64,000 nucleotides of DNA from Proteiniphilum propionicum (lineage in GTDB: Bacteria; Bacteroidota; Bacteroidia; Bacteroidales; Dysgonomonadaceae), in NCBI RefSeq assembly GCF_022267555.1, contig NZ_CP073586.1, positions 3,452,501 through 3,516,500 on the forward strand, given 5' to 3'. Shown here one piece after another: positions 1 to 7,853 of this stretch. Below the pieces are notes generated by a model, which was not told where the DNA came from, searched no databases, and saw nothing but the letters and a program-made list of their open reading frames with translations. Numbering within the stretch: position 1 is the stretch's first letter; every line of letters begins with the position of its first letter. A program made the translations under genes and the position numbers.

Positions 1-208
1 CTGGTTGCATTACTATACATCCATCCTCAAGTTTATATTCATCGGTATTACTTGTCCAGCGTAACATATCTTTTCCATCGAAAAGTATTTCATATCCGGC
101 TTTCTTCTCTTCTGCAGACAAACTGAAACGATCTCTGTTTCCTCTCAAATTTATGGACGAACAGCCTGTAGTAATCACAAGCAAAGCTATCAATAAATAT
201 TGTTTCAT
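1..208 (-). CDS. DUF1080 (3-keto-disaccharide hydrolase-like) lipoprotein, N-terminal part only
   Basis: The gene starts at an ATG at 208 and runs off the left edge, so only the first 69 codons are visible. It begins with a lipoprotein signal peptide (MKQYLLIALLVITTGC, Cys at residue 16) and continues with GYEILFDGKDMLRW, followed by an EDGCIVM stretch, which is how DUF1080 domains typically begin (F-x-G-x-D-x-x-x-W). Members of this family hydrolyse 3-keto-glycosides and sit in the periplasm or outer membrane. It follows the oxidoreductase at 357-1706 on the same strand, which fits a pathway of C3 oxidation followed by keto-glycoside cleavage. The family call is good; the substrate is unknown. 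The remainder of the gene must be read in the neighbouring sequence. Confidence 0.8.
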   Translation of the reverse strand, partial: MKQYLLIALLVITTGCSSINLRGNRDRFSLSAEEKKAGYEILFDGKDMLRWTSNTDEYKLEDGCIVMQP

Positions 209-314
209 ACTATGATTTAGTTTTATTAAATTTTGTTCCTTTTATTATATTTAAGAATAAGTTCCCTTTAAAATTATCTGGAATCAGCGGTTTGTATACT
301 TAACAGGCTGATAT

Positions 315-347
315 ACAAAAAGCAGTTTCATAAACAACTGTTTTTGT
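315..347 (-). terminator. Terminator-like hairpin after the oxidoreductase gene
   Basis: ACAAAAA (315-321) pairs with TTTTTGT (341-347) and CAGTT (323-327) with AACTG (336-340), with one bulged base and an 8-base loop. Read on the minus strand the hairpin ends in a T-rich tract. It lies between the oxidoreductase and the DUF1080 gene, so it may reduce read-through rather than end the operon. Confidence 0.45.
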
Positions 348-356
348 CAGGTGGGT

Positions 357-1706
357 TCAAGATTGTTTTTTTAATGTTAGTTCCCCTGCATTCCAGTAAA
401 GGGCCTGATTGCGCTGACAACTCTCGTAACTTAACAGAGCTGGTGCGCTGGATCGTACACCGAAAAGTACATCAGCGGTCAGCTGTTGATTATTTTTTAT
501 CCCGTCAAAGAAGTTCAGGAAGTGGTGGTAATGTCCTCCTCTGTATTCCTCTTCTGCCTGATATAAGTACTCTCGCGACGATATTTTCTGAACTTTTTGG
601 AGATATCCTCCAACCTCTTCCCGAATGTCTGCTTTTTTTTCATCAATATCGTAGGTAGTTTTGAGTCTCACCTCATTCCAGCCTACCTCAAGTGAGCCAA
701 GTGAACCATTTATACGGAAGTTGGTACTCCCCCATTTATTGGAAATACCATCCACATAATTAGCTCCCAATGAAAGCGTGAATGCTCCCATGTTGTTCCT
801 GTCGGGATAATCGAAATAACCGAGCATTATATCCGGTGTATCACGTGATCCATCGGTATAGTGATGAATACCTCCGGTAGTATATATTTTTTCGGGCCCT
901 AACGCATCCATGATGTAATGAACACTTGAGATAACATGTACAAACAAATCTCCCGCAATTGTTGTACCATAGTCTTTCCAGTTGCGCCATGCAAAAAATC
1001 GCTGGGCATCGAAAGACCTTTTGGGTGCATTTCCAAGGAATCTTTCCCACCAAATTGTTTGTGGGTTGGCACTTTCTGGAGCATTAAATGAATTAAGTAC
1101 ACGGGGACCACCGGTAAACTGACCGTCGATAAGATTCACTTTACCAACAATGCCTTTCTTAATCAGAATTTTAGCTGTCTTATTGCCCACAGAAGCCATT
1201 CCCTGACTTCCTATCTGAAAATATGTTTTATTTTTCTGCTGAGCTGCTACCAGTTTTTTCCCCTCACCCAATTTATGGATGACCGGTTTTTCACAATACA
1301 CATGTTTACCGGCATTCATAGCCTCAATTGCAATCGGCTGGTGCCAGTGATCCGGTGTGGCAATGATCACTGCATCCAAATGTTTCAAAGCCAATATCTC
1401 ACGGTAATCCTTTGTAATAAACAGATCATTACCCCATTGTCTCTTAGCCTCTTCCAAACGTTGATCGTATAAATCACAAACAGCAACCAATTTCACGCCG
1501 CCGACAGATAAAGCAGTCCTCGTATCAGAGGTTCCCATACCACCCTTTCCTATCAGAGCAATATTGATAAAAGAGTTGGGTGATACCGACCTATTTATTG
1601 AACTGATAAAAGTATCAGGGGATGGAAATAGAGACGATGTGTAAAGAGCGGAGGTCCCCAATACTATATTTTTGATAAATTTCCTCCTTGTTGTGTTTTT
1701 GTTCAT
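357..1706 (-). CDS. Exported Gfo/Idh/MocA family oxidoreductase
   Basis: 449 residues. The N-terminus (TTRRKFIKN followed by a hydrophobic stretch) is a Tat-like export signal, as usual for the exported Bacteroidales members. A Rossmann NAD(P)-binding motif GKGGMG lies at about residues 53-58, and the family motif GKHVYCEKP at about 133-141, whose Lys contacts cofactor and substrate. The C-terminal half carries the substrate domain, with GDLFVHVISSVHYIMD near the expected catalytic region. The likely reaction is NAD(P)-linked oxidation or reduction of a sugar hydroxyl. Being located between SusD and a DUF1080 protein suggests it forms 3-keto-glycosides; that role is inferred from context. Full length for the family. 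Confidence 0.88.
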   Translation of the reverse strand: MNKNTTRRKFIKNIVLGTSALYTSSLFPSPDTFISSINRSVSPNSFINIALIGKGGMGTSDTRTALSVGGVKLVAVCDLYDQRLEEAKRQWGNDLFITKDYREILALKHLDAVIIATPDHWHQPIAIEAMNAGKHVYCEKPVIHKLGEGKKLVAAQQKNKTYFQIGSQGMASVGNKTAKILIKKGIVGKVNLIDGQFTGGPRVLNSFNAPESANPQTIWWERFLGNAPKRSFDAQRFFAWRNWKDYGTTIAGDLFVHVISSVHYIMDALGPEKIYTTGGIHHYTDGSRDTPDIMLGYFDYPDRNNMGAFTLSLGANYVDGISNKWGSTNFRINGSLGSLEVGWNEVRLKTTYDIDEKKADIREEVGGYLQKVQKISSREYLYQAEEEYRGGHYHHFLNFFDGIKNNQQLTADVLFGVRSSAPALLSYESCQRNQALYWNAGELTLKKQS

Positions 1707-1810
1707 AAGATTTTTGTTTATTTAGTGAATAAATGCAGATTCTTTATATAACTCATTTATAAAAAAAATTTATTCATCGAATTCTGAATAAACCCCAGAT
1801 ATTTATATGA

Positions 1811-1818
1811 CAAAAATA
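1811..1818 (-). promoter_or_regulatory. Possible -7 element for the oxidoreductase gene
   Basis: TATTTTTG on the minus strand matches the Bacteroidetes -7 consensus TAnnTTTG, about 105 bases upstream of the oxidoreductase start and downstream of the terminator palindrome at 1904-1947. No clear -33 TTTG is seen at the expected distance. It could let the oxidoreductase and DUF1080 genes be expressed independently of susCD. Confidence 0.35.
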
Positions 1819-1903
1819 GTTTATTATTCAATAGAAAAATTAATTTTATTATTTGATTTAACAGGATTTTTATTGAATAACTTTATTTCAATAATAAGCT
1901 ATT

Positions 1904-1947
1904 ATAAAAAAGAATAAGATGGGATATCCCATCTTATTCTTTTTTAT
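1904..1947. terminator. 44-bp perfect palindrome, bidirectional terminator between susD and oxidoreductase
   Basis: The 44 bases read identically on both strands, centred on GGGATATCCC at 1921-1930. Each arm is ATAAAAAAGAATAAGATGGG, so the hairpin is flanked by A tracts on one side and T tracts on the other and could end transcription in either direction. It begins 7 bases past the susD stop codon. Confidence 0.8.
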
Positions 1948-1954
1948 TCATATC

Positions 1955-3556
1955 TTAGTATCCGGGGTTTTGGACAAGTCCCGGTTCCACTTTCAGGCTG
2001 TTCTCATGGAACGGCCATAGGTAGTTGTGGGGTTTAAAGGACCGGTCCTCCACCTTTAATGTTTCCTTACGTCCCTCAACGATCTTCGTATGTCCTTCTG
2101 CCGGCTTGTTTAAAACATTCTCTGCAATCTTCCAACGGATAATATCATCATAACGTTGACCTTCTGCAGCAAGTTCCAACCTTCGTTCATTCCGGATCAA
2201 CTCAACCCACTGTTGTTGAGTATACGAAGCATACGCAGGAAGAGTAACATCGGCAAAATTCATATCCAGACCAGCTCTTCTTCTTACTTCATTGATACAT
2301 TTCTTTGCCAGATCATCGATCTGGTTCAGCATGATCTTTGCTTCGGCGTAGGTCAGTAATACCTCGGCATAACGCAGTAATGGGAAATCCATATTACCAC
2401 CGCTTTTGAAAGCATCCGTTTCATCCACAAACTTTTTGAACCAGAAACCCGTTCTGCTGGACCTCAATTTTTGATAGAACATTGGAGAGTTTTCATTGTA
2501 AATATCTATTTCCTCACCATAAAAATTATCTCCATGACCCATAATTGACGCACTGTAACGGGGATCTCTGTTTAGAGATGGGTTTAGTTCATACTCCTCT
2601 TTAGTATGCAACGGACATTCATCAATGGGCCTTCCCTGTGCGGTCCAGTAAGCATCGACCAATGCTTTCGTAGGCACACAGTATGATTGTCCGGGTCCTG
2701 TCCTATAATGAGGCCCTAAATGCTGGAACGACTGTGTGGCGCTGTTGCCGTGACTGGCCATATCAAACCATATGATAAATTCATTATTCGCTTTTGCAGC
2801 CTGGTAATTAAAAAGATCACCATATACCGGATGGAGGGAATATTTCTTACTGTCCATAATCTCTTTTGCCAGTTTTGCAGCCAACTCATACCTGCCGTTA
2901 TAGAGAGCATAACGCATAGTAAGCGCTTTAAATGAGTATCTGTTGAACATATATTTATCGGAAGTATATTCATCGGACGGCAATTTAGCTGCTATCTCGT
3001 CGGCCAAAGGGAACAAAGTTTTTAGAATCTCTTCTTTGGGTGTGGCCGGTTGACGTGCAGTCTCCAGATCAGCCGGTTCCAGGACAAAGGGAACATTCCC
3101 CCATCGCATGGTCAGCCTGAAATAGTGCCACACCCGCAACGCTTCGAGTATGCCTTGGTATTTATCACGCACACTCTCATCTTCCACATACGGCACATCT
3201 GTATTAGCAATAAACGTGTTCAATCGTCCCAGATGTTTCATATAAAGCTCATAATAATAGAGAAAATCATAAGTATTGCTGTTGAAATTTCCGTTGGCAA
3301 TATTCTGATGCCTGTCTCCTTCAAGCCTACTGTATGCATTATCCGACTTTGCTTCATCCATATAGAAAATAATTCCTCTTGAAGTTGGATGTGTAAAAAC
3401 ATCCAGATAACTGCTATACACAACCCTTCGTAAGTCTTCCTCGTCATTGAAGAACTCGACGAATGATGTGGCAGTAGGATCTTTTTTATCCAGAAAGTCA
3501 TTACAAGCACTTGCCGTGAACAATATTAATATTGAGTATAGAATTTTTTTCATCAT
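1955..3556 (-). CDS. RagB/SusD family nutrient-uptake outer membrane lipoprotein
   Basis: 533 residues, with signal peptide MMKKILYSILILFTASAC and lipobox Cys18, as in SusD proteins that sit on the cell surface as the lid of a SusC channel. The helical TPR-rich SusD fold is supported by conserved stretches such as LRYAEVLLTYAEAKI (about residue 390) and the C-terminal ELIRNERRLELAAEGQRYDDIIRWK, both hallmarks of the family. The C-terminus ends with the usual short motif after LWPFHENSL. It lies 15 bases downstream of susC and is surely co-transcribed with it. The glycan bound cannot be predicted from sequence, but the neighbouring oxidoreductase and DUF1080 genes point to a glycoside. Confidence 0.96.
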   Translation of the reverse strand: MMKKILYSILILFTASACNDFLDKKDPTATSFVEFFNDEEDLRRVVYSSYLDVFTHPTSRGIIFYMDEAKSDNAYSRLEGDRHQNIANGNFNSNTYDFLYYYELYMKHLGRLNTFIANTDVPYVEDESVRDKYQGILEALRVWHYFRLTMRWGNVPFVLEPADLETARQPATPKEEILKTLFPLADEIAAKLPSDEYTSDKYMFNRYSFKALTMRYALYNGRYELAAKLAKEIMDSKKYSLHPVYGDLFNYQAAKANNEFIIWFDMASHGNSATQSFQHLGPHYRTGPGQSYCVPTKALVDAYWTAQGRPIDECPLHTKEEYELNPSLNRDPRYSASIMGHGDNFYGEEIDIYNENSPMFYQKLRSSRTGFWFKKFVDETDAFKSGGNMDFPLLRYAEVLLTYAEAKIMLNQIDDLAKKCINEVRRRAGLDMNFADVTLPAYASYTQQQWVELIRNERRLELAAEGQRYDDIIRWKIAENVLNKPAEGHTKIVEGRKETLKVEDRSFKPHNYLWPFHENSLKVEPGLVQNPGY

Positions 3557-3571
3557 TGCATAGTTTTAATG

Positions 3572-6544
3572 TTAGAATAATGTCACCTGAAAACCAACGC
3601 TGTAAGTAGCCATCCTAGGGTATGCCCCATTACCACCGTCACGCTCCGGCTCAAGTCCCTCCCAATTGGTAAAGGTGAGAAAATCCTGAGCATTGAAATA
3701 TACACGAAGATTTCTTATATTGTTCCTCACCTTAGGTATAGTATAACCCAACTGAAGCGATTTAATGCGGAAGAAAGAAGCGTCGCTCAGCCACACATCA
3801 CTTAAATATGTATTCGTGCTTGAGCCTGTCCAGACACGGGGGAAACGGCTATTCGGCGTCTCTGGCGTCCAACGGTTATCGGCATAGTATTGACGGGGAG
3901 CACCTAGATTATTGCTCCCTCCATCCACAAACACCGGATAACCTTCCTGACCTCCCAGTCTGCCCACTCTCTTTCCTACACCTTGACCAAGCAAACTGAA
4001 ATCCCAATTTTTGTAACGCATATCTAACGTAACAGAATAGTTGTAGTGAGGTGCGGTATCACCTAAGTAGGCCCTATCTTCATCATTTAATATACCATCT
4101 CCGTTCTGGTCTACGTACTTAATATCTCCAGGGAGCGTATTGGGAAATTTTGCTGCTGTTGCGTCAACCTCTTCCTGATTTTGGAAATAACCGTCGGTTC
4201 GGTAACCGTAATAGTTATTAATGGGGATACCCCGATACCAAATCCGGTCGTTCGTTCCTTTGAATATCAATGTATCCGTGGTGTTATACCCGGCCTTAAG
4301 AACCTGATTCCTGTTGTCGAACAACATCCCGCCTATACTGTACGAGAACTCATCAAGCTGGTCTGTCCATTTTGCCGAGATCTCCCATCCCTTGTTTTCA
4401 ACCTCCCCAATATTTACTGAGGATGTCAGATAATACGATCCTGTTAACGGCGGAACCGGAAAGTCGGAGTATATCAGGTCAAATGAATGCTTTTTATAAA
4501 TATCGGCAGTGACTGTCAAGCGGTTATTCAACACCCCCAAATCCAACCCAAGGTTCCCTTGATTCTGCTTTTCCCAGGTAAAATCCAGATTCGGCACTCG
4601 CATAGTCCATCCCCAGGTATTCACTACTTCCTGCCACAAATAGGGATCTACATTCTCATTTCCGATTCTTCCCCAGGAAGCCCTTATTTTAAGATTAGAG
4701 ATAGCCCCCGATTCTTTCAATGGCCTCATAAAAGCTTCATTATGAGCATTCCACCCAAAAGAGGCTGAAGGGAAAAAACCCCACTGACGGCCGGGAGCGA
4801 ACTTGCTGCTTCCATCGGTTCTGACAGTTGCTTCCAGCAAATATCTGTCATCAAAAGAGTAGTTTAGCTTGGAGAAAAAGGATGCTTTAGTTATTTCCCG
4901 ATAATCTGTGAATATATAGGACATTACTTCTGTCCCCCCCACGGCATAAAGTTTATCCTTACCTCCCCTCAATTCTTTTTCGAAATTCAACAGGGCCCTT
5001 CCGGTCAACTGGCTCTGACTCACGTTCTGTTCAGCACCAATATCATTACCCCATGTTGTCACCGGCTTGCCGTCTCCATCGAAAAACTTATGTGTTAAAC
5101 GTCTCCATTTGCTTGCTGATTTATCAATCATATACGATACGTTTCCCTCAAAATTGAGATCATCCGTAATATAATAACGCGGGCGCAGATTGATCGTACT
5201 CTTATCATACATATAGTTCCAGGTTCCTCCCTTATCAATAAAGGCCACAGGGTTCATATCATTGTGAAGAATATAATGGTTAGGGATATCCGTGTCTTTA
5301 TAAAACACCCCCTGAGTAGGATTCATTCTCCAGGCAATCTGATACAATCCATGCCCGTCATTGTTCCTTCTAAGCCTGTCTACTTTCAATCGATGCGCAT
5401 AAAAGTCGGCCAAAAGAATAAACCGGTCCGCAATATTGATATTTGTATTAAAACGGGCACTAAACTTATCAGAACCTTCAATCTTATTCATCCCGTTCTC
5501 TTCAATATAACCAAGCATGAGGTTAAATGTTCCTACACCTCCCCCTCCGGAAATACTGGCCGTTGTATTGTAAGCCGTGGCTTGCCTTTCCATAATCTCT
5601 TTCACCCAATCGGTATTAGGGGTAACGCCCTCTTCTGCCTGACTGATATCCAAATCCGTATAAAGCAGAGGCTGACCTTGTAACGTATGTGCTTCATTTC
5701 TGAGTTTCATAAAATCGGCCGAGTTTACAAACTTCGGCAGATTGAGAGGGTTTTGAATAGCAAACCATGAATTCACATTCACCCTGAACTGCCCCGTCGT
5801 TCCTCTGTTAGTCTCAATGATAATAACTCCGTTTGCGCCTCTTGATCCATACATAGAGGCAGCAGCAGCATCCTTTAGAATATTAATACTCTTAATCTGA
5901 TTCGGATCCACGTCGGTAAGAGGCTGCTCCATACCATCTACAATCACTAAAGGAGCAGCATTTTGAAGAGTACTGACTCCTCGAATAGAGATACTTCCTG
6001 GAACAGATCCGGGGAGATTACTGCCCTGTAGCATAGTCACGCCGGGAATAGTTCCGGCAAAAGCTTCCTCCAGTTTAACTATAGGACGACTCACAACTCT
6101 TTCCATATTTACAGACTCAATAGAAGACGCTAAATGCCTTCTTTCCACCGTATTATATCCGGTTACAACAACCTCTTCCAGCCTTACAGTATTCTCTAAC
6201 AGGATGACATCGATCTTTGTCTTTCCAGCTGTTGTTACTTCATAATCTCTAAACCCCATGTAACTAAAAATCAGTGTTACATCTCCGTCTACATTAATTT
6301 CATAAATACCATTTTCATCAGTAGTCGTACCGATATTGGTTCCTTTAATAACTACAGTGACGTAAGGTAAAGTTTCACCTTTCTGGTCAGTTACTATTCC
6401 ATATACCCTCTTTTGTTGCTCCACATTTACTTCACTGGAATGTAGAGTGACCGCTTCTTTTCTTGCTCCTTTTGCGTTTTCGCACAACAACCATGAACAA
6501 AGAACGAAAAAGACAATAAAAACATTGAACTTACTCATATTCAT
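3572..6544 (-). CDS. SusC/RagA family TonB-dependent outer membrane transporter
   Basis: 990 residues. A signal peptide (about residues 1-27) is followed by a carboxypeptidase-regulatory-like domain (about 46-105, with YVTVVIKGTNIGTTTDENG), then the LEEVVVTGY segment typical of the SusC family near residue 125, a plug domain with GVSTLQNAAPLVIVDGMEQP and the DAAAASMYGSRGANGVIII motif, and a long beta-barrel ending in an aromatic C-terminal residue (QVTLF). It imports oligosaccharides or glycosides bound by the SusD partner encoded next, powered by TonB-ExbBD. Its start codon overlaps the stop codon of the 73-residue gene upstream as TAATG, so translation is probably coupled. No ECF sigma/anti-sigma or hybrid two-component regulator adjoins it, which is unusual. 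Confidence 0.97.
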   Translation of the reverse strand: MNMSKFNVFIVFFVLCSWLLCENAKGARKEAVTLHSSEVNVEQQKRVYGIVTDQKGETLPYVTVVIKGTNIGTTTDENGIYEINVDGDVTLIFSYMGFRDYEVTTAGKTKIDVILLENTVRLEEVVVTGYNTVERRHLASSIESVNMERVVSRPIVKLEEAFAGTIPGVTMLQGSNLPGSVPGSISIRGVSTLQNAAPLVIVDGMEQPLTDVDPNQIKSINILKDAAAASMYGSRGANGVIIIETNRGTTGQFRVNVNSWFAIQNPLNLPKFVNSADFMKLRNEAHTLQGQPLLYTDLDISQAEEGVTPNTDWVKEIMERQATAYNTTASISGGGGVGTFNLMLGYIEENGMNKIEGSDKFSARFNTNINIADRFILLADFYAHRLKVDRLRRNNDGHGLYQIAWRMNPTQGVFYKDTDIPNHYILHNDMNPVAFIDKGGTWNYMYDKSTINLRPRYYITDDLNFEGNVSYMIDKSASKWRRLTHKFFDGDGKPVTTWGNDIGAEQNVSQSQLTGRALLNFEKELRGGKDKLYAVGGTEVMSYIFTDYREITKASFFSKLNYSFDDRYLLEATVRTDGSSKFAPGRQWGFFPSASFGWNAHNEAFMRPLKESGAISNLKIRASWGRIGNENVDPYLWQEVVNTWGWTMRVPNLDFTWEKQNQGNLGLDLGVLNNRLTVTADIYKKHSFDLIYSDFPVPPLTGSYYLTSSVNIGEVENKGWEISAKWTDQLDEFSYSIGGMLFDNRNQVLKAGYNTTDTLIFKGTNDRIWYRGIPINNYYGYRTDGYFQNQEEVDATAAKFPNTLPGDIKYVDQNGDGILNDEDRAYLGDTAPHYNYSVTLDMRYKNWDFSLLGQGVGKRVGRLGGQEGYPVFVDGGSNNLGAPRQYYADNRWTPETPNSRFPRVWTGSSTNTYLSDVWLSDASFFRIKSLQLGYTIPKVRNNIRNLRVYFNAQDFLTFTNWEGLEPERDGGNGAYPRMATYSVGFQVTLF

Positions 6545-6765
6545 TATTTTAATCTGGTTACTTTAATTTCATTTATCAAACCTTGTTCGGTTACAATAAA
6601 CTGTGCTTTCTTTATTTTCTTTAAACGGGATGCGGCAGCCCTGACAGAACTGGAATTAATCGTTCTCGCAGATATCATCACAGTTTCACCTACCTTTAAA
6701 CTTAATAGTGTATCGGGTATCGATATTTTAGTAACCGGTTTTATGGTATTTGCCTGATTATTCAT
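6544..6765 (-). CDS. Small protein of unknown function coupled to susC
   Basis: 73 residues, no signal peptide or membrane segment, basic C-terminal half (SSVRAAASRLKKIKKAQF, then INEIKVTRLK). The pattern of a short IPDTLLSLKVGE beta-rich start, a basic helix with VRAAASRL and a C-terminal strand ending VTRLK resembles small proteins found beside XRE repressors in Bacteroidetes mobile elements; I cannot name the family. Its stop codon shares one base with the susC start (TAATG), and it is the first gene after the promoter at 6820-6850. A nucleic-acid-binding or regulatory role for the SusCD operon is plausible from the charge and location but is an inference. Confidence 0.75.
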   Translation of the reverse strand: MNNQANTIKPVTKISIPDTLLSLKVGETVMISARTINSSSVRAAASRLKKIKKAQFIVTEQGLINEIKVTRLK

Positions 6766-6819
6766 ATCTTTGTGAAATGTCTAATTTTGTTGCAACGCAT
6801 TAAACATTAATTAACAATG

Positions 6820-6850
6820 CAAATATACTGTATATATTCAGTGATGGCAA
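6820..6850 (-). promoter_or_regulatory. Promoter of the 73-residue gene-susC-susD operon
   Basis: On the minus strand TTG (6850-6848), a 20-base spacer and TATATTTG (6827-6820) match the Bacteroidetes promoter very well. The start of transcription would be near 6813, about 50 bases before the first codon. The spacer contains the operator-like palindrome at 6827-6842. Confidence 0.7.
6827..6842. promoter_or_regulatory. Operator-like palindrome within the SusCD promoter spacer
   Basis: ACTGTATATATTCAGT is a 16-bp dyad with ACTG/CAGT arms and a single mismatched pair. It sits exactly between the -33 and -7 elements of the minus-strand promoter, where a bound repressor would block RNA polymerase. 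An 8-base match to its left part (TATACTGT, 6824-6831) recurs at 6877-6884 closer to the divergent regulator gene. The obvious candidate ligand is the XRE protein encoded at 6932. Confidence 0.55.
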
Positions 6851-6931
6851 GTAAAAAGCGAATTTATGGTGTAATTTATACTGTTTCTAAATAACAAAAA
6901 ATCGATAATTACCTGAGGAACAATACAAAAT

Positions 6932-7282
6932 ATGGAATTCATAGACAGGTTAAAATTATTCATAAAATCAAAAGGACTGGGACAAACTAAATTTGAAGAG
7001 CGGGTTGGTTTTTCGCGGGGATATATCAGTAAGGTAAAAACTTCGATTGGTGCGGACAAACTGTCCAATATCGTGGAAGCTTTCCCCGACCTGAACCTTG
7101 ATTGGCTTATCACGGGAAAGGGGAAGATGACAAGCACTCCGGTTCAGCCAGCCGCTGTCGAACAAACAACCGACACCTTGGAAGAAAACTCCGTAAAATA
7201 TAAAAACAAATACCTGGAGATGCTGGAAGAAAACAGGAAACTCCGAATTGAGATAGAAAGACTTCGCAAGATAAAAAAGTAA
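6932..7282 (+). CDS. XRE-type (phage repressor-like) helix-turn-helix regulator
   Basis: 116 residues. The N-terminal 65 residues form a helix-turn-helix domain (QTKFEERVGFSRGYISKVK) followed by the sequence DLNLDWLITGKGKM, which is the usual end of the DNA-binding domain in Bacteroidetes phage and mobile-element repressors. There is no S24 peptidase domain; the C-terminal part (about 80-116, YLEMLEENRKLRIEIERLRK) is predicted by heptad pattern to be a short coiled coil, probably for dimerisation. The gene is divergent from the 73-residue gene and susCD and shares a 166-base control region with an operator-like palindrome. It probably represses that operon and perhaps itself. Confidence 0.88.
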   Translation: MEFIDRLKLFIKSKGLGQTKFEERVGFSRGYISKVKTSIGADKLSNIVEAFPDLNLDWLITGKGKMTSTPVQPAAVEQTTDTLEENSVKYKNKYLEMLEENRKLRIEIERLRKIKK

Positions 7283-7485
7283 CGGTCGAAAGAATCATGT
7301 GTACAGAAAACATGAAGGCAACAAAAAATACTCATTAGATCATGAAAAATATATTGCAGATAAGGTCTTGGCGGAAGTGTAAAGAGAATAACAAAACAAT
7401 GAAAAATTCAAAAGTAAGGTGAGAGAACTATTCCAAATGGTACGAAAAAAATATAAGAACAACATGTGACTGAGAATCAACAAAG

Positions 7486-7569
7486 TGCGCAGGATGAGAG
7501 TCGAACTCACACGCCGTAACCGGCACTACCCCCTCAAAGTAGCGTGTATACCAATTTCACCACCTGCGC
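7486..7569 (-). tRNA. tRNA-Leu (GAG)
   Basis: On the minus strand GCGCAGG pairs with CCTGCGC as acceptor stem, with A as discriminator. The anticodon stem CTACT/GGTAG closes a 7-base loop TTGAGGG, giving anticodon GAG. A long class II variable arm and the GTTCGAC T-loop are present. CCA is not encoded. It is the second gene of a tRNA-Leu pair. Confidence 0.96.
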
Positions 7570-7576
7570 ATTGCAG

Positions 7577-7660
7577 TGCCCGGAACAGGGGTCGAACCTG
7601 CACGTTGTTGCCAACACTAGTCCCTGAAACTAGCGCGTCTGCCAATTCCGCCATCCGGGC
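7577..7660 (-). tRNA. tRNA-Leu (CAG)
   Basis: On the minus strand GCCCGGA pairs with TCCGGGC and the discriminator is A. The anticodon stem CTAGT/ACTAG holds the loop TTCAGGG, giving anticodon CAG. A class II variable arm and GGTTCGACC T-arm are clear. CCA is not encoded. Seven bases separate it from the downstream tRNA-Leu(GAG), so both are probably cut from one transcript. Confidence 0.96.
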
Positions 7661-7708
7661 TCATAACTTACCAATATATTAAAAGGCCTCCGCCTGATAA
7701 CGCATCAG

Positions 7709-7803
7709 AAAAATAAAAACACCAATGTTTTTGTTTCCGTAGCTCAACGGCCATACTTCCCCTACTCAGGGAAAGGCTGGCCGTACAGCTTTTTCTGAAT
7801 TGC
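7709..7803 (-). ncRNA. Candidate small structured RNA or tRNA-operon leader
   Basis: Directly after a good promoter (7809-7840, minus strand) comes a hairpin in which ACGGCCA (7747-7753) pairs with TGGCCGT (7778-7784) and TTCCC (7757-7761) with GGGAA (7769-7773) around a 7-base loop. It is followed by AAAAACA/TGTTTTT (7715-7732) with a T-rich tail on the minus strand, which looks like an intrinsic terminator. The result would be an RNA of about 95 bases, or, with read-through, the 5' leader of the tRNA-Leu pair. No open reading frame explains the pattern. Not recognised as a known RNA family. Confidence 0.45.
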
Positions 7804-7808
7804 GGATG

Positions 7809-7840
7809 CAAAGATACAAGATTTTTTAAATTGAACCCAA
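7809..7840 (-). promoter_or_regulatory. Promoter of the structured leader and tRNA-Leu pair
   Basis: Minus-strand TTG (7840-7838), 21 bases, then TATCTTTG (7816-7809). It lies between the stop codon of the oxidoreductase at 7854 and the tRNA genes and faces the tRNAs. Confidence 0.65.
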
Positions 7841-7853
7841 TATTTTTTGAATT

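Noticed and set aside
7283-7485. Possible small coding remnants after the XRE gene
   Set aside because: Several short ATG frames ending quickly, no similarity to known proteins; treated as non-coding.
7741-7790. Plus-strand tRNA-like sequence (GTAGCTCAACGG with a 7-base loop)
   Set aside because: No acceptor stem, no T-arm and no closing D-stem; at most a degenerate resemblance.
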